42,640 bases of DNA from the NCBI RefSeq assembly GCF_935825525.1, contig NZ_CAKXZT010000115.1:1-42640 (forward strand). The letters run 5' to 3'. The translations under genes and the position numbers were made by a program. Under the pieces are notes generated by a model. That model saw only the letters and a list, made by a program, of their open reading frames with translations. It searched no databases and was not told the DNA's origin. Shown here one piece after another: positions 15,272 to 22,649 of this stretch (its first letter is position 1; the number at the start of each line of letters is the position of its first letter). Source of the stretch: Mesorhizobium escarrei (GTDB taxonomy: Bacteria; Pseudomonadota; Alphaproteobacteria; Rhizobiales; Rhizobiaceae).

Positions 15272-18238
15272 CTAATGCGCCTCTTCCCAATTGTCGGCGG
15301 CGCGGGCGTCGACATGCAGCGGCACTGACATCGACACCGCCGGCATCGCGGCGTTCTCCATCACATGGCGCACGACGGGAATCGTCGCCTCGACCTCGGC
15401 TTCGGCCGTCTCGAAGACCAGTTCGTCATGCACTTGCAGCAGCATGCGGGCGGAAAGCTTCGCCTTTTCCAGCGCTTCGTCCATGCGTATCATGGCGCGG
15501 CGGATGATGTCGGCCGCGGTGCCCTGCAGCCGGGCGTTGATCGAGGCGCGCTCGTTGAAGGCACGGACTGACGGGTTTGACGACCGTATCTCCGGATAGT
15601 GGATGCGGCGGCCGAAGATCGTTTCGACATAGCCGTATTCGCGGGCATAGGCCTTGGTCGCGTCGATATAATCGCGGATGCCGGGGAACCGTTCGAAGTA
15701 TTTCTTGATATAGGCGCCGGCCTCTTCGCGCGGGATCGACAGCTGGTTGGCGAGGCCAAAGGCGGAAATGCCGTAGATGATGCCAAAATTGATCGCCTTG
15801 GCGCGGCGGCGTATCTCCGAGGGCATGCCCTCGACCGGCACGTTGAACATTTCGGAGGCGGTGATGGCGTGAATGTCGGCGCCGTCGGCAAACGCCTGCT
15901 TGAGCTGCGGGATCTCGGCGACATGGGCGAGCACGCGCAGCTCGATCTGGCTGTAGTCGGCGGAAACCAGCTTGTTGCCCTTGTCGGCGATGAAGGCCGT
16001 CCGGATCTTTCGCCCCTCGACCGTGCGTACCGGAATGTTCTGCAGATTGGGATCGGAGGACGACAGCCGGCCCGTCGTCGTTGCGGCAAGCGCGTATGAG
16101 GTGTGGACGCGCTTGGTGTCGGGATGGACGAAACCGGGCAGCGCATCGGTATAGGTCGATTTCAATTTGGTCAGCTGGCGCCAGTCGACGATCTTGCGCG
16201 GCAGCTCGTGGCCTTCGGCGGCGAGATCTTCCAGGAGCTGCGCCGAGGTCGACCATTGGCCGGTCTTGGTCTTGGAGCCGCCAGGCAGGCCCATCCTGCC
16301 GAACAGGATATCGCCGAGCTGTTTTGGCGAGCCGATATTGATGCGCTCACCGACGAGCTGGTAGATCTCGTCCTCCAGGCGCGCGGCGCCCTGTGCCAAC
16401 TCGCCGGACAGCCGCGACAGGATCTGCCGGTCGACGGAGATGCCGCGCTGCTCCATCCTTGCCAGAACCGGCACCAGCGGCCGTTCCAGCCGCTCGTAGA
16501 CCGAGACCAGGCCCTTGGCGGCAAGCCGCGGCTTCAGCACCCGCCAGAGCCTGAGCGTCACATCGGCGTGCTCCGCGGCATAGGCCGTTGCCTTGTCGAT
16601 GTCGACCTGGTCGAAGCCGACGAAGCTTCTTCCAGAGCCGGCCAGTTCCTTGAGGGCAATGGTCGAGTGGCCGAGCCACTTTTCCGACAGAGCCGCCATA
16701 CTGTGGCCGCCGGACGTGCCTGCGTCGAGCACGTAGGAAATCAGCATGGTGTCGTCGAAGGGGGCGATATCGATGCCGTGGCGGCTCATCACGACGAGGT
16801 CGTATTTCAGCTCCTGAACGATCTTGAGAACCGACCTGTCCTCCAGCAACGGCTTCAGGATGCCAAGCGCCTCACGGATCGGAATCTGGTTTTCGACCAC
16901 TCCACCGCCGAGCAGGTCGCCGTTGCCGCTTTTGTGGGCGAGCGGCACATAGGCGGCGCGACCGGGCGCGGTGGCTATGGACAGGCCGATCAGCTCGGCC
17001 TGCATCGGATCGGCCGAAGTGGTCTCGGTGTCGAGGGCGACGATGCCGGTCTCCATCGCCTCGGCCACCCATGCCTTCAGCACTTCAGTGTCGCGGATGG
17101 AGACGTAGGCGCTGGTATCGATCTTGCTGGCAGTGGCGTCCTCGAAGCGAAGCGCCGAAAGAAGCGAAGGGGTGTCGCCTTGCTTGGGTTCCACCTTGAC
17201 GGTGGCCGGCACCGCTTCCCCGGCTTCGTCTGTCACTGTGCCTGCCGCGCCTTCGGCAGCGGCGGGCACGCCAAACCCCATATCGGGACCATGCGCGGTG
17301 TCGGCGCGCTCGATAATGACGGGAACGGATTTGACGCCAGCCGCGTCCGTTCCGGTCGCTTCCGCCACGCGGCGGGTCAGCGAGGAGAATTCCATCGTCT
17401 TGAGGAAGCCGATTAGCCTTGGTCCGTCGGGCGGGTGCAACACGAAATCGTCGAGCCCGCCGTTCACCGGCACGTCGTTCTTCAGCGTCACCAGGTCACG
17501 CGAGATGCGCGCCTTGTCGGCATTGGCGATGATCGATTCGCGGCGCTTGTCCTGCTTGATCTCGGTGGCGCGGGCGAGCAGCGTATCGAGATCGCCGAAC
17601 TGTTCCAGCAATTGCGCCGCCGTCTTCGGCCCGATGCCGGGCACGCCCGGCACATTGTCGACCGAATCGCCGGTCAGCGCCTGCAGGTCGATCATTTTTT
17701 CCGGCGGCACGCCCCATTTCTCGACCACCTCGGGAACGCCGATCTGGCGGTCCTTCATCGGGTCGTACATGGCGACCGAAGGGCCGACCAGCTGCATCAG
17801 ATCCTTGTCGGAGGAGATGATGGTGGTGTCGGCGCCGGCTTCGCAGGCAAGCCGGCAATAGGTGGCGATCAGGTCGTCGGCCTCGTAGCCTTCCGTCTCG
17901 AGGCAGGGCAGGTTGAAGGCTCTGGTCGCCTGGCGGATCAGGCCGAACTGCGGGATCAGATCTTCCGGCGGTGCCGAGCGATTGGCCTTGTATCCGGGAT
18001 AGAGGTCGTTGCGGAAGGTTTTCGACGAATAGTCGAAGATGACGGCGAAATGCGTCGGCACGATGCCGACATCGGTGTTGCGGGCGTCCTGCGTCAGCTT
18101 CCACACCATGTTGCAGAAGCCGAGGACGGCACTGGTCGGCAGCCCGTCGGATTTGCGGGTCAGTGGCGGTAACGCGTGATAGGCACGGAAGATATAGCCG
18201 GAGCCGTCGACAAGGAACAGATGATCGCCTTTTTTCAT
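15272..18238 (-). CDS. polA: DNA polymerase I
   Basis: Full-length 988-residue repair and Okazaki-fragment polymerase. The N-terminal 5'-3' exonuclease (about 1-290) shows LVDGSGYIFRAYHALPP, YEADDLIATY and VPGVPGIGPKTAAQLL. The 3'-5' proofreading domain (about 370-560) keeps the DxE pair (ALDTETTSADPM). The polymerase domain (about 600-988) has motif A DYSQIELRVLAH, the O-helix RRAKAINFGIIYGISAFGL and motif C QVHDELVFE. The protein ends ADNWEEAH. Its last 27 bases are duplicated at 14583-14609 beyond the toxin-antitoxin genes, so its present stop (TAG) may have been supplied by an inserted cassette, while the distal copy has TGA. It is divergent from the sRNA locus at 18403. Confidence 0.98.
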   Translation of the reverse strand: MKKGDHLFLVDGSGYIFRAYHALPPLTRKSDGLPTSAVLGFCNMVWKLTQDARNTDVGIVPTHFAVIFDYSSKTFRNDLYPGYKANRSAPPEDLIPQFGLIRQATRAFNLPCLETEGYEADDLIATYCRLACEAGADTTIISSDKDLMQLVGPSVAMYDPMKDRQIGVPEVVEKWGVPPEKMIDLQALTGDSVDNVPGVPGIGPKTAAQLLEQFGDLDTLLARATEIKQDKRRESIIANADKARISRDLVTLKNDVPVNGGLDDFVLHPPDGPRLIGFLKTMEFSSLTRRVAEATGTDAAGVKSVPVIIERADTAHGPDMGFGVPAAAEGAAGTVTDEAGEAVPATVKVEPKQGDTPSLLSALRFEDATASKIDTSAYVSIRDTEVLKAWVAEAMETGIVALDTETTSADPMQAELIGLSIATAPGRAAYVPLAHKSGNGDLLGGGVVENQIPIREALGILKPLLEDRSVLKIVQELKYDLVVMSRHGIDIAPFDDTMLISYVLDAGTSGGHSMAALSEKWLGHSTIALKELAGSGRSFVGFDQVDIDKATAYAAEHADVTLRLWRVLKPRLAAKGLVSVYERLERPLVPVLARMEQRGISVDRQILSRLSGELAQGAARLEDEIYQLVGERINIGSPKQLGDILFGRMGLPGGSKTKTGQWSTSAQLLEDLAAEGHELPRKIVDWRQLTKLKSTYTDALPGFVHPDTKRVHTSYALAATTTGRLSSSDPNLQNIPVRTVEGRKIRTAFIADKGNKLVSADYSQIELRVLAHVAEIPQLKQAFADGADIHAITASEMFNVPVEGMPSEIRRRAKAINFGIIYGISAFGLANQLSIPREEAGAYIKKYFERFPGIRDYIDATKAYAREYGYVETIFGRRIHYPEIRSSNPSVRAFNERASINARLQGTAADIIRRAMIRMDEALEKAKLSARMLLQVHDELVFETAEAEVEATIPVVRHVMENAAMPAVSMSVPLHVDARAADNWEEAH
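15274..15300. repeat. 27-bp direct repeat, proximal copy within polA
   Basis: This is the in-gene partner of 14583-14609 and covers the last eight codons of polA plus the first base of its stop. Sequence identity ends at both boundaries: beyond the repeat one side continues into polA, the other into unrelated sequence. Confidence 0.85.
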
Positions 18239-18367
18239 GGGACGAAGGGATAGCGCGGCGCGGCGTCGTGGTCCATGCCAAAGGCGGCCTCAACCACCGG
18301 TTCCGGCAACATCCCTGACACGTCGATCCGATCACGGGTATGTTACGAAAGTGTAATCTTCGTGCCC

Positions 18368-18396
18368 TTGAATCGCCACGTTCGGAGACACAGATA
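18368..18396 (+). promoter_or_regulatory. Candidate sigma70 promoter of the sRNA
   Basis: TTGAAT (18368-18373), 17 nt, then CAGATA (18391-18396) gives a plausible -35/-10 pair placing the start near 18403. The fuller -35 context CCCTTGAAT resembles the rhizobial CTTGAC-type box. Confidence 0.5.
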
Positions 18397-18402
18397 GACC
18401 CC

Positions 18403-18550
18403 ATCGGCATTTTTCGCCGAGGTCCGGAGCAAGGCCCGTCCCCCGCCTATCCCGGACACTTGCGGCAGCCTATCCCCCCTCTCCGGGCTGCCGCATCGTT
18501 TCGAGTAAAGGCCGCCGTGGTTCCCCCTCCACCACGGCGGCATTTTTTTG
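18403..18550 (+). ncRNA. Small regulatory RNA, probably the alpha-r7 (Smr7C-like) family
   Basis: An independent transcription unit of about 148 nt lies between polA and the M20 peptidase. Three stem-loops can be read: GTCCGG 18422-18427 with CCGGAC 18452-18457; GCGGCAGCC 18462-18470 with GGCTGCCGC 18486-18494; and a terminator stem at 18511-18541 followed by seven T. The loops are very C-rich (CCCCCTCC, TATCCCCCCTCTCC), like anti-Shine-Dalgarno loops of Hfq-independent or Hfq-bound rhizobial sRNAs that block ribosome binding sites. From memory, the Sinorhizobium alpha-r7 sRNA also lies beside polA and is about 150 nt with three hairpins; the family name is therefore a recollection, while the promoter, stems and terminator are seen directly. 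Confidence 0.7.
18511..18549 (+). terminator. Rho-independent terminator of the sRNA
   Basis: GCCGCCGTGGT (18511-18521) pairs perfectly with ACCACGGCGGC (18531-18541) over a 9-nt loop TCCCCCTCC, followed by TTTTTTT at 18543-18549. This is a strong textbook intrinsic terminator. Confidence 0.9.
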
Positions 18551-18642
18551 CTCTTTGAAGCCCGTGGTCCAACGACCGCCGGCTTTTCGTTTCTGCCTCG
18601 CAGCTTTAGGGTTGCCGCTCAGAATCGAAAGGCCTGATAAAA

Positions 18643-20028
18643 ATGTCCAGAATTTCTCCCGTCCTCGACCGCCTCGACAACAACCTCGACGAGAGCCTGG
18701 AGCGCCTGTTCGGCCTGCTCAGGATCAAGTCGATCTCGACCGACCCGACCTATGCCGCAGACTGCCGCAAGGCGGCGGAATGGCTGGTTGCGGAGCTCAA
18801 GCTGATCGGCTTCGACGCCAGCGTGCGCGACACGCCAGGCCATCCGATGGTGGTGGCGCACCATGACGGGCCGGCGGGCGCGCCGCATGTCCTGTTCTAT
18901 GGCCATTACGACGTGCAGCCGGTCGACCCGATCGAGCTCTGGGAAAGCGATCCGTTCGCGCCCTCGGTAAAGGAGATCGAGCCCGGCCGTCAGGTGATCG
19001 CGGGACGTGGTTCGGCCGACGACAAGGGGCAGTTGATGACCTTCGTCGAGGCTTGCCGCGCCTGGAAGCAGGTGCATGGTAGGCTGCCGTGCCGCATCAC
19101 AATTCTGTTCGAGGGCGAGGAGGAGTCCGGCTCGCCATCGCTGAAGCCGTTCCTTGAGGCAAATGCGGCCGAACTCAAGGCCGACTTCGCGCTTGTCTGC
19201 GACACCGGCATGTGGGACCGCGATACGCCGTCCATCTGCGTCGCGCTGCGCGGGTTGGTCGGCGAGGAGATCACGGTGAAAGCCGCCGACCGCGACCTGC
19301 ATTCCGGTCTCTATGGCGGTGCTGCCGCCAATCCAATTCGCATCCTGTCCAGGATCCTGGCCGACATCCACGACAAGGACGGCCGCGTCACCATTCCCGG
19401 TTTCTATGACGGTGTCGAGGAGACGCCTTCGCAGATCCTGAAATCGTGGGAGGCGCTCGGCGAGACCGCTGAGACGTTCCTTGGGCCAGTTGGCCTGTCG
19501 ATCCCTTCCGGCGAACACGGCCGCTCGGTGCTCGAACTCACCTGGGCGCGGCCGACTGGCGAGTTCAACGGCATTACAGGTGGCTATACCGGCAAAGGGT
19601 TCAAGACGGTGATCGCGGCGGAAGCCTCGGCAAAAGTGTCTTTCCGCCTCGTCCACAAGCAGAATCCGGAAAAGATCCGCACCGCTTTCCAGGCCTTCGT
19701 CAGGGAGCGCATCCCGGCCGATTGCTCAGTCGATTTCCACCCGCATGGCGGCTCGCCGGCGATCCAGCTTTCCTACGACTCGCCGTTTCTCGCCAAGGCC
19801 AAGGACGCGCTGTCCGACGAGTGGCCGAAGCCGGCGGTGACCACGGGAAGCGGCGGCTCGATCCCCGTGGTCGGTGATTTCCAGACTTATCTCGGCATCG
19901 AATCCCTGCTGGTCGGTTTCGGGCTCGACGATGACCGCATCCATTCGCCGAACGAGAAATACGAGATGAGTTCCTTCCACAAGGGCCAGCGCTCGTGGGC
20001 CCGCATTCTCGACGCGCTGACACGCTGA
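18643..20028 (+). CDS. M20-family dipeptidase / metallohydrolase
   Basis: Cytoplasmic zinc peptidase of 461 residues related to carnosine- and PepV-type dipeptidases. The di-zinc site is complete: His in FYGHYDVQPVDP (about 85-96), the bridging Asp in GSADDKGQLM (about 124-133), the general base pair in FEGEEESGSPS (about 155-165), Asp in LVCDTGMWD, and the late His in RIHSPNEKYE. The dimerisation domain lies at about 200-345. It probably hydrolyses dipeptides or N-acyl amino acids; the substrate cannot be told from sequence. It lies just downstream of the sRNA terminator in the same direction and is followed by a small hairpin and an RNase D gene. Upstream of the ATG is CTGATAAAA with AAAGG a little further away. 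Confidence 0.9.
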   Translation: MSRISPVLDRLDNNLDESLERLFGLLRIKSISTDPTYAADCRKAAEWLVAELKLIGFDASVRDTPGHPMVVAHHDGPAGAPHVLFYGHYDVQPVDPIELWESDPFAPSVKEIEPGRQVIAGRGSADDKGQLMTFVEACRAWKQVHGRLPCRITILFEGEEESGSPSLKPFLEANAAELKADFALVCDTGMWDRDTPSICVALRGLVGEEITVKAADRDLHSGLYGGAAANPIRILSRILADIHDKDGRVTIPGFYDGVEETPSQILKSWEALGETAETFLGPVGLSIPSGEHGRSVLELTWARPTGEFNGITGGYTGKGFKTVIAAEASAKVSFRLVHKQNPEKIRTAFQAFVRERIPADCSVDFHPHGGSPAIQLSYDSPFLAKAKDALSDEWPKPAVTTGSGGSIPVVGDFQTYLGIESLLVGFGLDDDRIHSPNEKYEMSSFHKGQRSWARILDALTR

Positions 20029-20092
20029 GAGGGCGAGACTGCAACTTTCTGTTGATTTTTAAGCGGATCGCGGCGAGGACGGGCTAGAGCGA

Positions 20093-20114
20093 CGTGCGTC
20101 CAGTTGGACGCACG
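20093..20114. repeat. Short palindrome of the GCGTCC-GGACGC family
   Basis: CGTGCGTCCA (20093-20102) pairs with TGGACGCACG (20105-20114) over a two-base loop, within CTAGAGCGACGTGCGTCC. Relatives occur at 22535-22556, 32460-32482 and in the arms of the 12312-12531 element. It lies 31 bp before the RNase D start. Confidence 0.75.
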
Positions 20115-20145
20115 AAGTACGCATGGGTCGCGACCGGAGAAGACG

Positions 20146-20766
20146 ATGAGCGATATCCGCTTCCACAAGAACGACCTGCCGGGCCTCCTGCACTACGACG
20201 TCGGGGCGGTCGCCATCGACACGGAGACGCTGGGGCTGAACCCGCATCGCGACCGGCTTTGCGTGGTGCAGATCTCGCCGGGCGACGGTTCCGCCGATGT
20301 CATCCAGATCGCGCCCGGCCAGAAGAAGGCGCCAAACCTCGTCAGCCTGCTCAGGAACCGCAGCATAACCAAGCTGTTTCATTTCGGCCGCTTCGATCTC
20401 GCCGTGCTCTACCGCGCCTTCGGCGTCATGCCGGAACCGGTGTTCTGCACCAAGATCGCCTCGCGGCTGACCCGAACCTACACCGACCGGCACGGGCTGA
20501 AGGACATCTGCTTTGAGCTTCTCGGCGTCAATCTGTCGAAGGCGCAGCAATCGTCGGACTGGGCGGCGGAGACGCTGACGCCCGAACAACTCGAATACGC
20601 CGCCTCCGACGTGCTCTACCTGCACCAGCTGCGCGATGTGCTGACGATGCGGCTGGCGCGCGACAACCGGACCAAGGAGGCTGAGGCCTGCTTCCGCTTC
20701 CTGCCGACGCGTGCGAAACTCGACCTGATGGGCTGGGATGAGGCAGACATCTTCGCCCACAGCTAA
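20146..20766 (+). CDS. Short ribonuclease D-like 3'-5' exonuclease
   Basis: DEDDy-type exonuclease of 206 residues that should trim 3' ends of tRNA or other small RNAs. The active site is complete: Asp and Glu in VAIDTETLGL (about 20-29), Asp in LFHFGRFDLAVLYRAF (about 85) and the Tyr-x3-Asp motif in LEYAASDVLYLHQL (about 152-156). It has only the nuclease domain; the HRDC domains of full-length RNase D (about 380 residues) are missing, a form common in rhizobia alongside the long one. The ATG at 20146 has GGAGA 5 nt upstream. A small protein gene follows 51 bp after its stop. Confidence 0.9.
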   Translation: MSDIRFHKNDLPGLLHYDVGAVAIDTETLGLNPHRDRLCVVQISPGDGSADVIQIAPGQKKAPNLVSLLRNRSITKLFHFGRFDLAVLYRAFGVMPEPVFCTKIASRLTRTYTDRHGLKDICFELLGVNLSKAQQSSDWAAETLTPEQLEYAASDVLYLHQLRDVLTMRLARDNRTKEAEACFRFLPTRAKLDLMGWDEADIFAHS

Positions 20767-20817
20767 GTGGAACCAGGTGTTCGCCGCGACGTTCTATCGG
20801 GCGATGGAGGGGATGAG

Positions 20818-21066
20818 ATGGCTGCCAGAAAACCGATCGAAACAGCACCCAGGGATGGCTCGAAGGTCACCGTCTACTGGAAGGACAGCGACGGGGTGAT
20901 GAACGAATCCATCGCGCAGTACAGGGCGCTCGACCGGTTGAAAGCGGCCGGCGGCGACTGGGACGAGAACGACACAGGCTGGTGGGCTTATACGGACGGT
21001 CATACGCAAAGAAAGATCGATCCGATCAGCTGGCGGCCGGCTTCCGGGGATGACGAGGGCGAATGA
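20818..21066 (+). CDS. Small hypothetical protein with a PIETAPRDG motif
   Basis: Protein of 82 residues starting MAARKPIETAPRDGSKVTVY and containing GWWAYTDGH and DPISWRPASG. The PI-x-TAP-x-DG start and the tryptophan-rich C-terminal WRP end resemble a widespread family of small bacterial and phage proteins (DUF551-like). Function unknown; no signal peptide or membrane segment. The ATG at 20818 is preceded by GGAGGGGATGAG, a better start than the in-frame ATG at 20767. It lies directly downstream of the RNase D gene. Confidence 0.65.
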   Translation: MAARKPIETAPRDGSKVTVYWKDSDGVMNESIAQYRALDRLKAAGGDWDENDTGWWAYTDGHTQRKIDPISWRPASGDDEGE

Positions 21067-21171
21067 CGCCGCTGGCGGCGCCGGCTTCTATCCAATAGGT
21101 TGGACTTGTTGCAATCGGAGGTCGATTCGGAGCTTTCTGCTCCGCGACCATTCGCTTGGGAGGGATCTGCA

Positions 21172-21426
21172 ATGGGTACTGAGAGCCTGCTTGTCTTCAT
21201 CATCATCGGCGCCATTGCCGGCTGGCTCGCCGGCTTGATGGTCAAGGGTTTCGGCCTCGGCCTGGTCGGCAATATCGCCGTCGGCATCGTCGGCGCCTTC
21301 ATCGCCGGCTGGCTCTTCCCAAGGCTGGGATTCGCCATAGGCGGTGGCATACTCGCCGCCATTATCCATGCCACGATCGGCGCAGTGATCCTGCTCGTGC
21401 TGATCAAGCTGGTGAAGCAGGCCTGA
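21172..21426 (+). CDS. GlsB/YeaQ/YmgE-family small membrane protein
   Basis: Very hydrophobic protein of 84 residues with three membrane helices and many glycines (FIIIGAIAGWLAGLMVKG, NIAVGIVGAFIAGWLF, ATIGAVILLVLIKLV). This is the transglycosylase-associated/GlsB family of general-stress inner-membrane proteins; the biochemical role is not established. The ATG at 21172 has GGGAGGGATC upstream. A second small membrane protein follows 26 bp downstream, probably in one operon. Confidence 0.85.
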   Translation: MGTESLLVFIIIGAIAGWLAGLMVKGFGLGLVGNIAVGIVGAFIAGWLFPRLGFAIGGGILAAIIHATIGAVILLVLIKLVKQA

Positions 21427-21452
21427 TCCTCGAAGCACATCAAGGGCGCGCC

Positions 21453-21599
21453 ATGAAACAGAACATGCTCTATCTCATCATCGGCGGGCTCGTCGTCGTG
21501 GTCATCGCGCTCGGCATCTATGTCTATCGCGAGCAAACCAGGCCGGAGGGCGTGGAACTCAAGATCGACGACAAGGGTATATCGATCCAGCAGAATTGA
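21453..21599 (+). CDS. Small single-pass membrane protein
   Basis: Protein of 48 residues, MKQNMLYLIIGGLVVVVIAL at the N-terminus, then YVYREQTRPEGVELKIDDKG and a short tail. The first 23 residues form one membrane helix, and the charged C-terminus should face the periplasm or cytoplasm. It follows the GlsB-like gene by 26 bp with AAGGGCGCGCC ahead of the ATG. No function is known to me; the steady codon pattern and proximity support it as real. Confidence 0.65.
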   Translation: MKQNMLYLIIGGLVVVVIALGIYVYREQTRPEGVELKIDDKGISIQQN

Positions 21600-21807
21600 G
21601 CGGGTGTTGGGTTGGCGCGGCAAAGGTGCCGATGACCTACCCACATCAGGCCGAAAAATTGACGATAGGGCAGGGCCGCTCGATCCTTCGATGCACCCGG
21701 AGAGAAGCCAAGCTGGATATGGAATGAGTGTGACGTATCGGCACATTCGCGGTATGATCTTGGCACAGGGAGTTTGGGGCCAACCCACCTACTATTAGGA
21801 GGTTGCC

Positions 21808-22197
21808 ATGAGGCACCAAACACTGGACCAACTGCATACGGTGGCTAAGGTACACAGAGACCCAACACCTCCTGCAATGGACCGAACCCAGCGTCTCGAA
21901 CGTTGGTCAAGACTTCTTGAACGGCAGCCCAACCGACTCCTCACCGCACTTATCGGGACGGAATATCGTTCGTCACCCGAGCGCGAAATTATGCGTGGCG
22001 AAGGCTCGCCAATATCGGTTGCCTTCGAGGATTCGATCCTGCGCGATGAGGGGCTGAAAGACGATACTTATGGCGAAGCAAAGCGTTTCTTCGAATTGAC
22101 CGACAATGAACTCCACGAAATTGTCTGCTACTGCCATGTGGGCGAGACGATGCAATCATCCTGGGCAGCGCTTTCCGTTCGTGCTGCGATTGGCTAA
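21808..22197 (+). CDS. Hypothetical cytoplasmic protein
   Basis: Protein of 129 residues with no domain I recognise. It contains LERWSRLLERQPNRLLTALI, a charged middle and LHEIVCYCHVGETMQ near the end, with no signal peptide or membrane segment. A very good ribosome binding site, TAGGAGGTTGCC, precedes the ATG, which supports it as expressed. It stands alone, 208 bp after the small membrane protein, and its stop is followed by a stretch filled with palindromes. The LERxxxLLE and C-terminal parts look like conserved small rhizobial proteins. Confidence 0.65.
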   Translation: MRHQTLDQLHTVAKVHRDPTPPAMDRTQRLERWSRLLERQPNRLLTALIGTEYRSSPEREIMRGEGSPISVAFEDSILRDEGLKDDTYGEAKRFFELTDNELHEIVCYCHVGETMQSSWAALSVRAAIG

Positions 22198-22255
22198 CGA
22201 ACGATCCCCCAGTGCGCGTGACTTTGGCGACAAGGTCATGCGCAGATTCAATGGT

Positions 22256-22295
22256 TTAGAGCGCGATCGAACGCACTTTACCGATCGCGCTCTAA
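22256..22295. repeat. 14-bp perfect inverted repeat
   Basis: TTAGAGCGCGATCG (22256-22269) pairs with CGATCGCGCTCTAA (22282-22295) over a 12-nt loop. It lies 58 bp after the hypothetical gene and may act as its terminator. The rest of 22198-22528 shows no gene. Confidence 0.75.
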
Positions 22296-22534
22296 TGACG
22301 AGCATAGATTGCGGCTACCTTGCTATGGGCGGTCCGCGCCGAACGACTACGGCTGGGCAGTTGATGCCGAAATGCGAGAACGCTTCGCCGTCTCGCGATG
22401 GACGCCATTGTTGCCGACCGCCAGGAGCAAGGAACGGAGCGGTGACGTGCCGTAACGCCTTGAATTAACTTTGAACCATTTAACCCGCCCTTAAATCGCC
22501 GCATCTACTCTTCACCCCGAACGCCATGGAGCGA

Positions 22535-22620
22535 CGTGCGTCCGTTCGGACGCACGCTCTAAGACTTTGAAGCTTCGCATCGGCTTTTCCGAAAATCGAT
22601 TCCGATTTTCGGGCCGATGC
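22535..22620. repeat. Two adjacent palindromes upstream of the PBP gene
   Basis: CGTGCGTCCG (22535-22544) pairs with CGGACGCACG (22547-22556). Then GCATCGGC (22577-22584) with GCCGATGC (22613-22620) encloses CCGAAAATC (22589-22597) with GATTTTCGG (22604-22612). These are the same two modules (GCGTCC palindrome plus CCGAAAATC hairpin) as in the 12312-12531 element. The second hairpin covers the first possible ATG of the PBP gene (22617). Confidence 0.75.
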
Positions 22621-22649
22621 GACAGGCATCGGGACAGACAGCACAGCGC

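Noticed and set aside
21600..21807. Sigma54 promoter (TTGGCACAGGGAGTTTGG) before the 129-residue gene
   Set aside because: The required GC at the -12 element is missing, so the match is not good enough.
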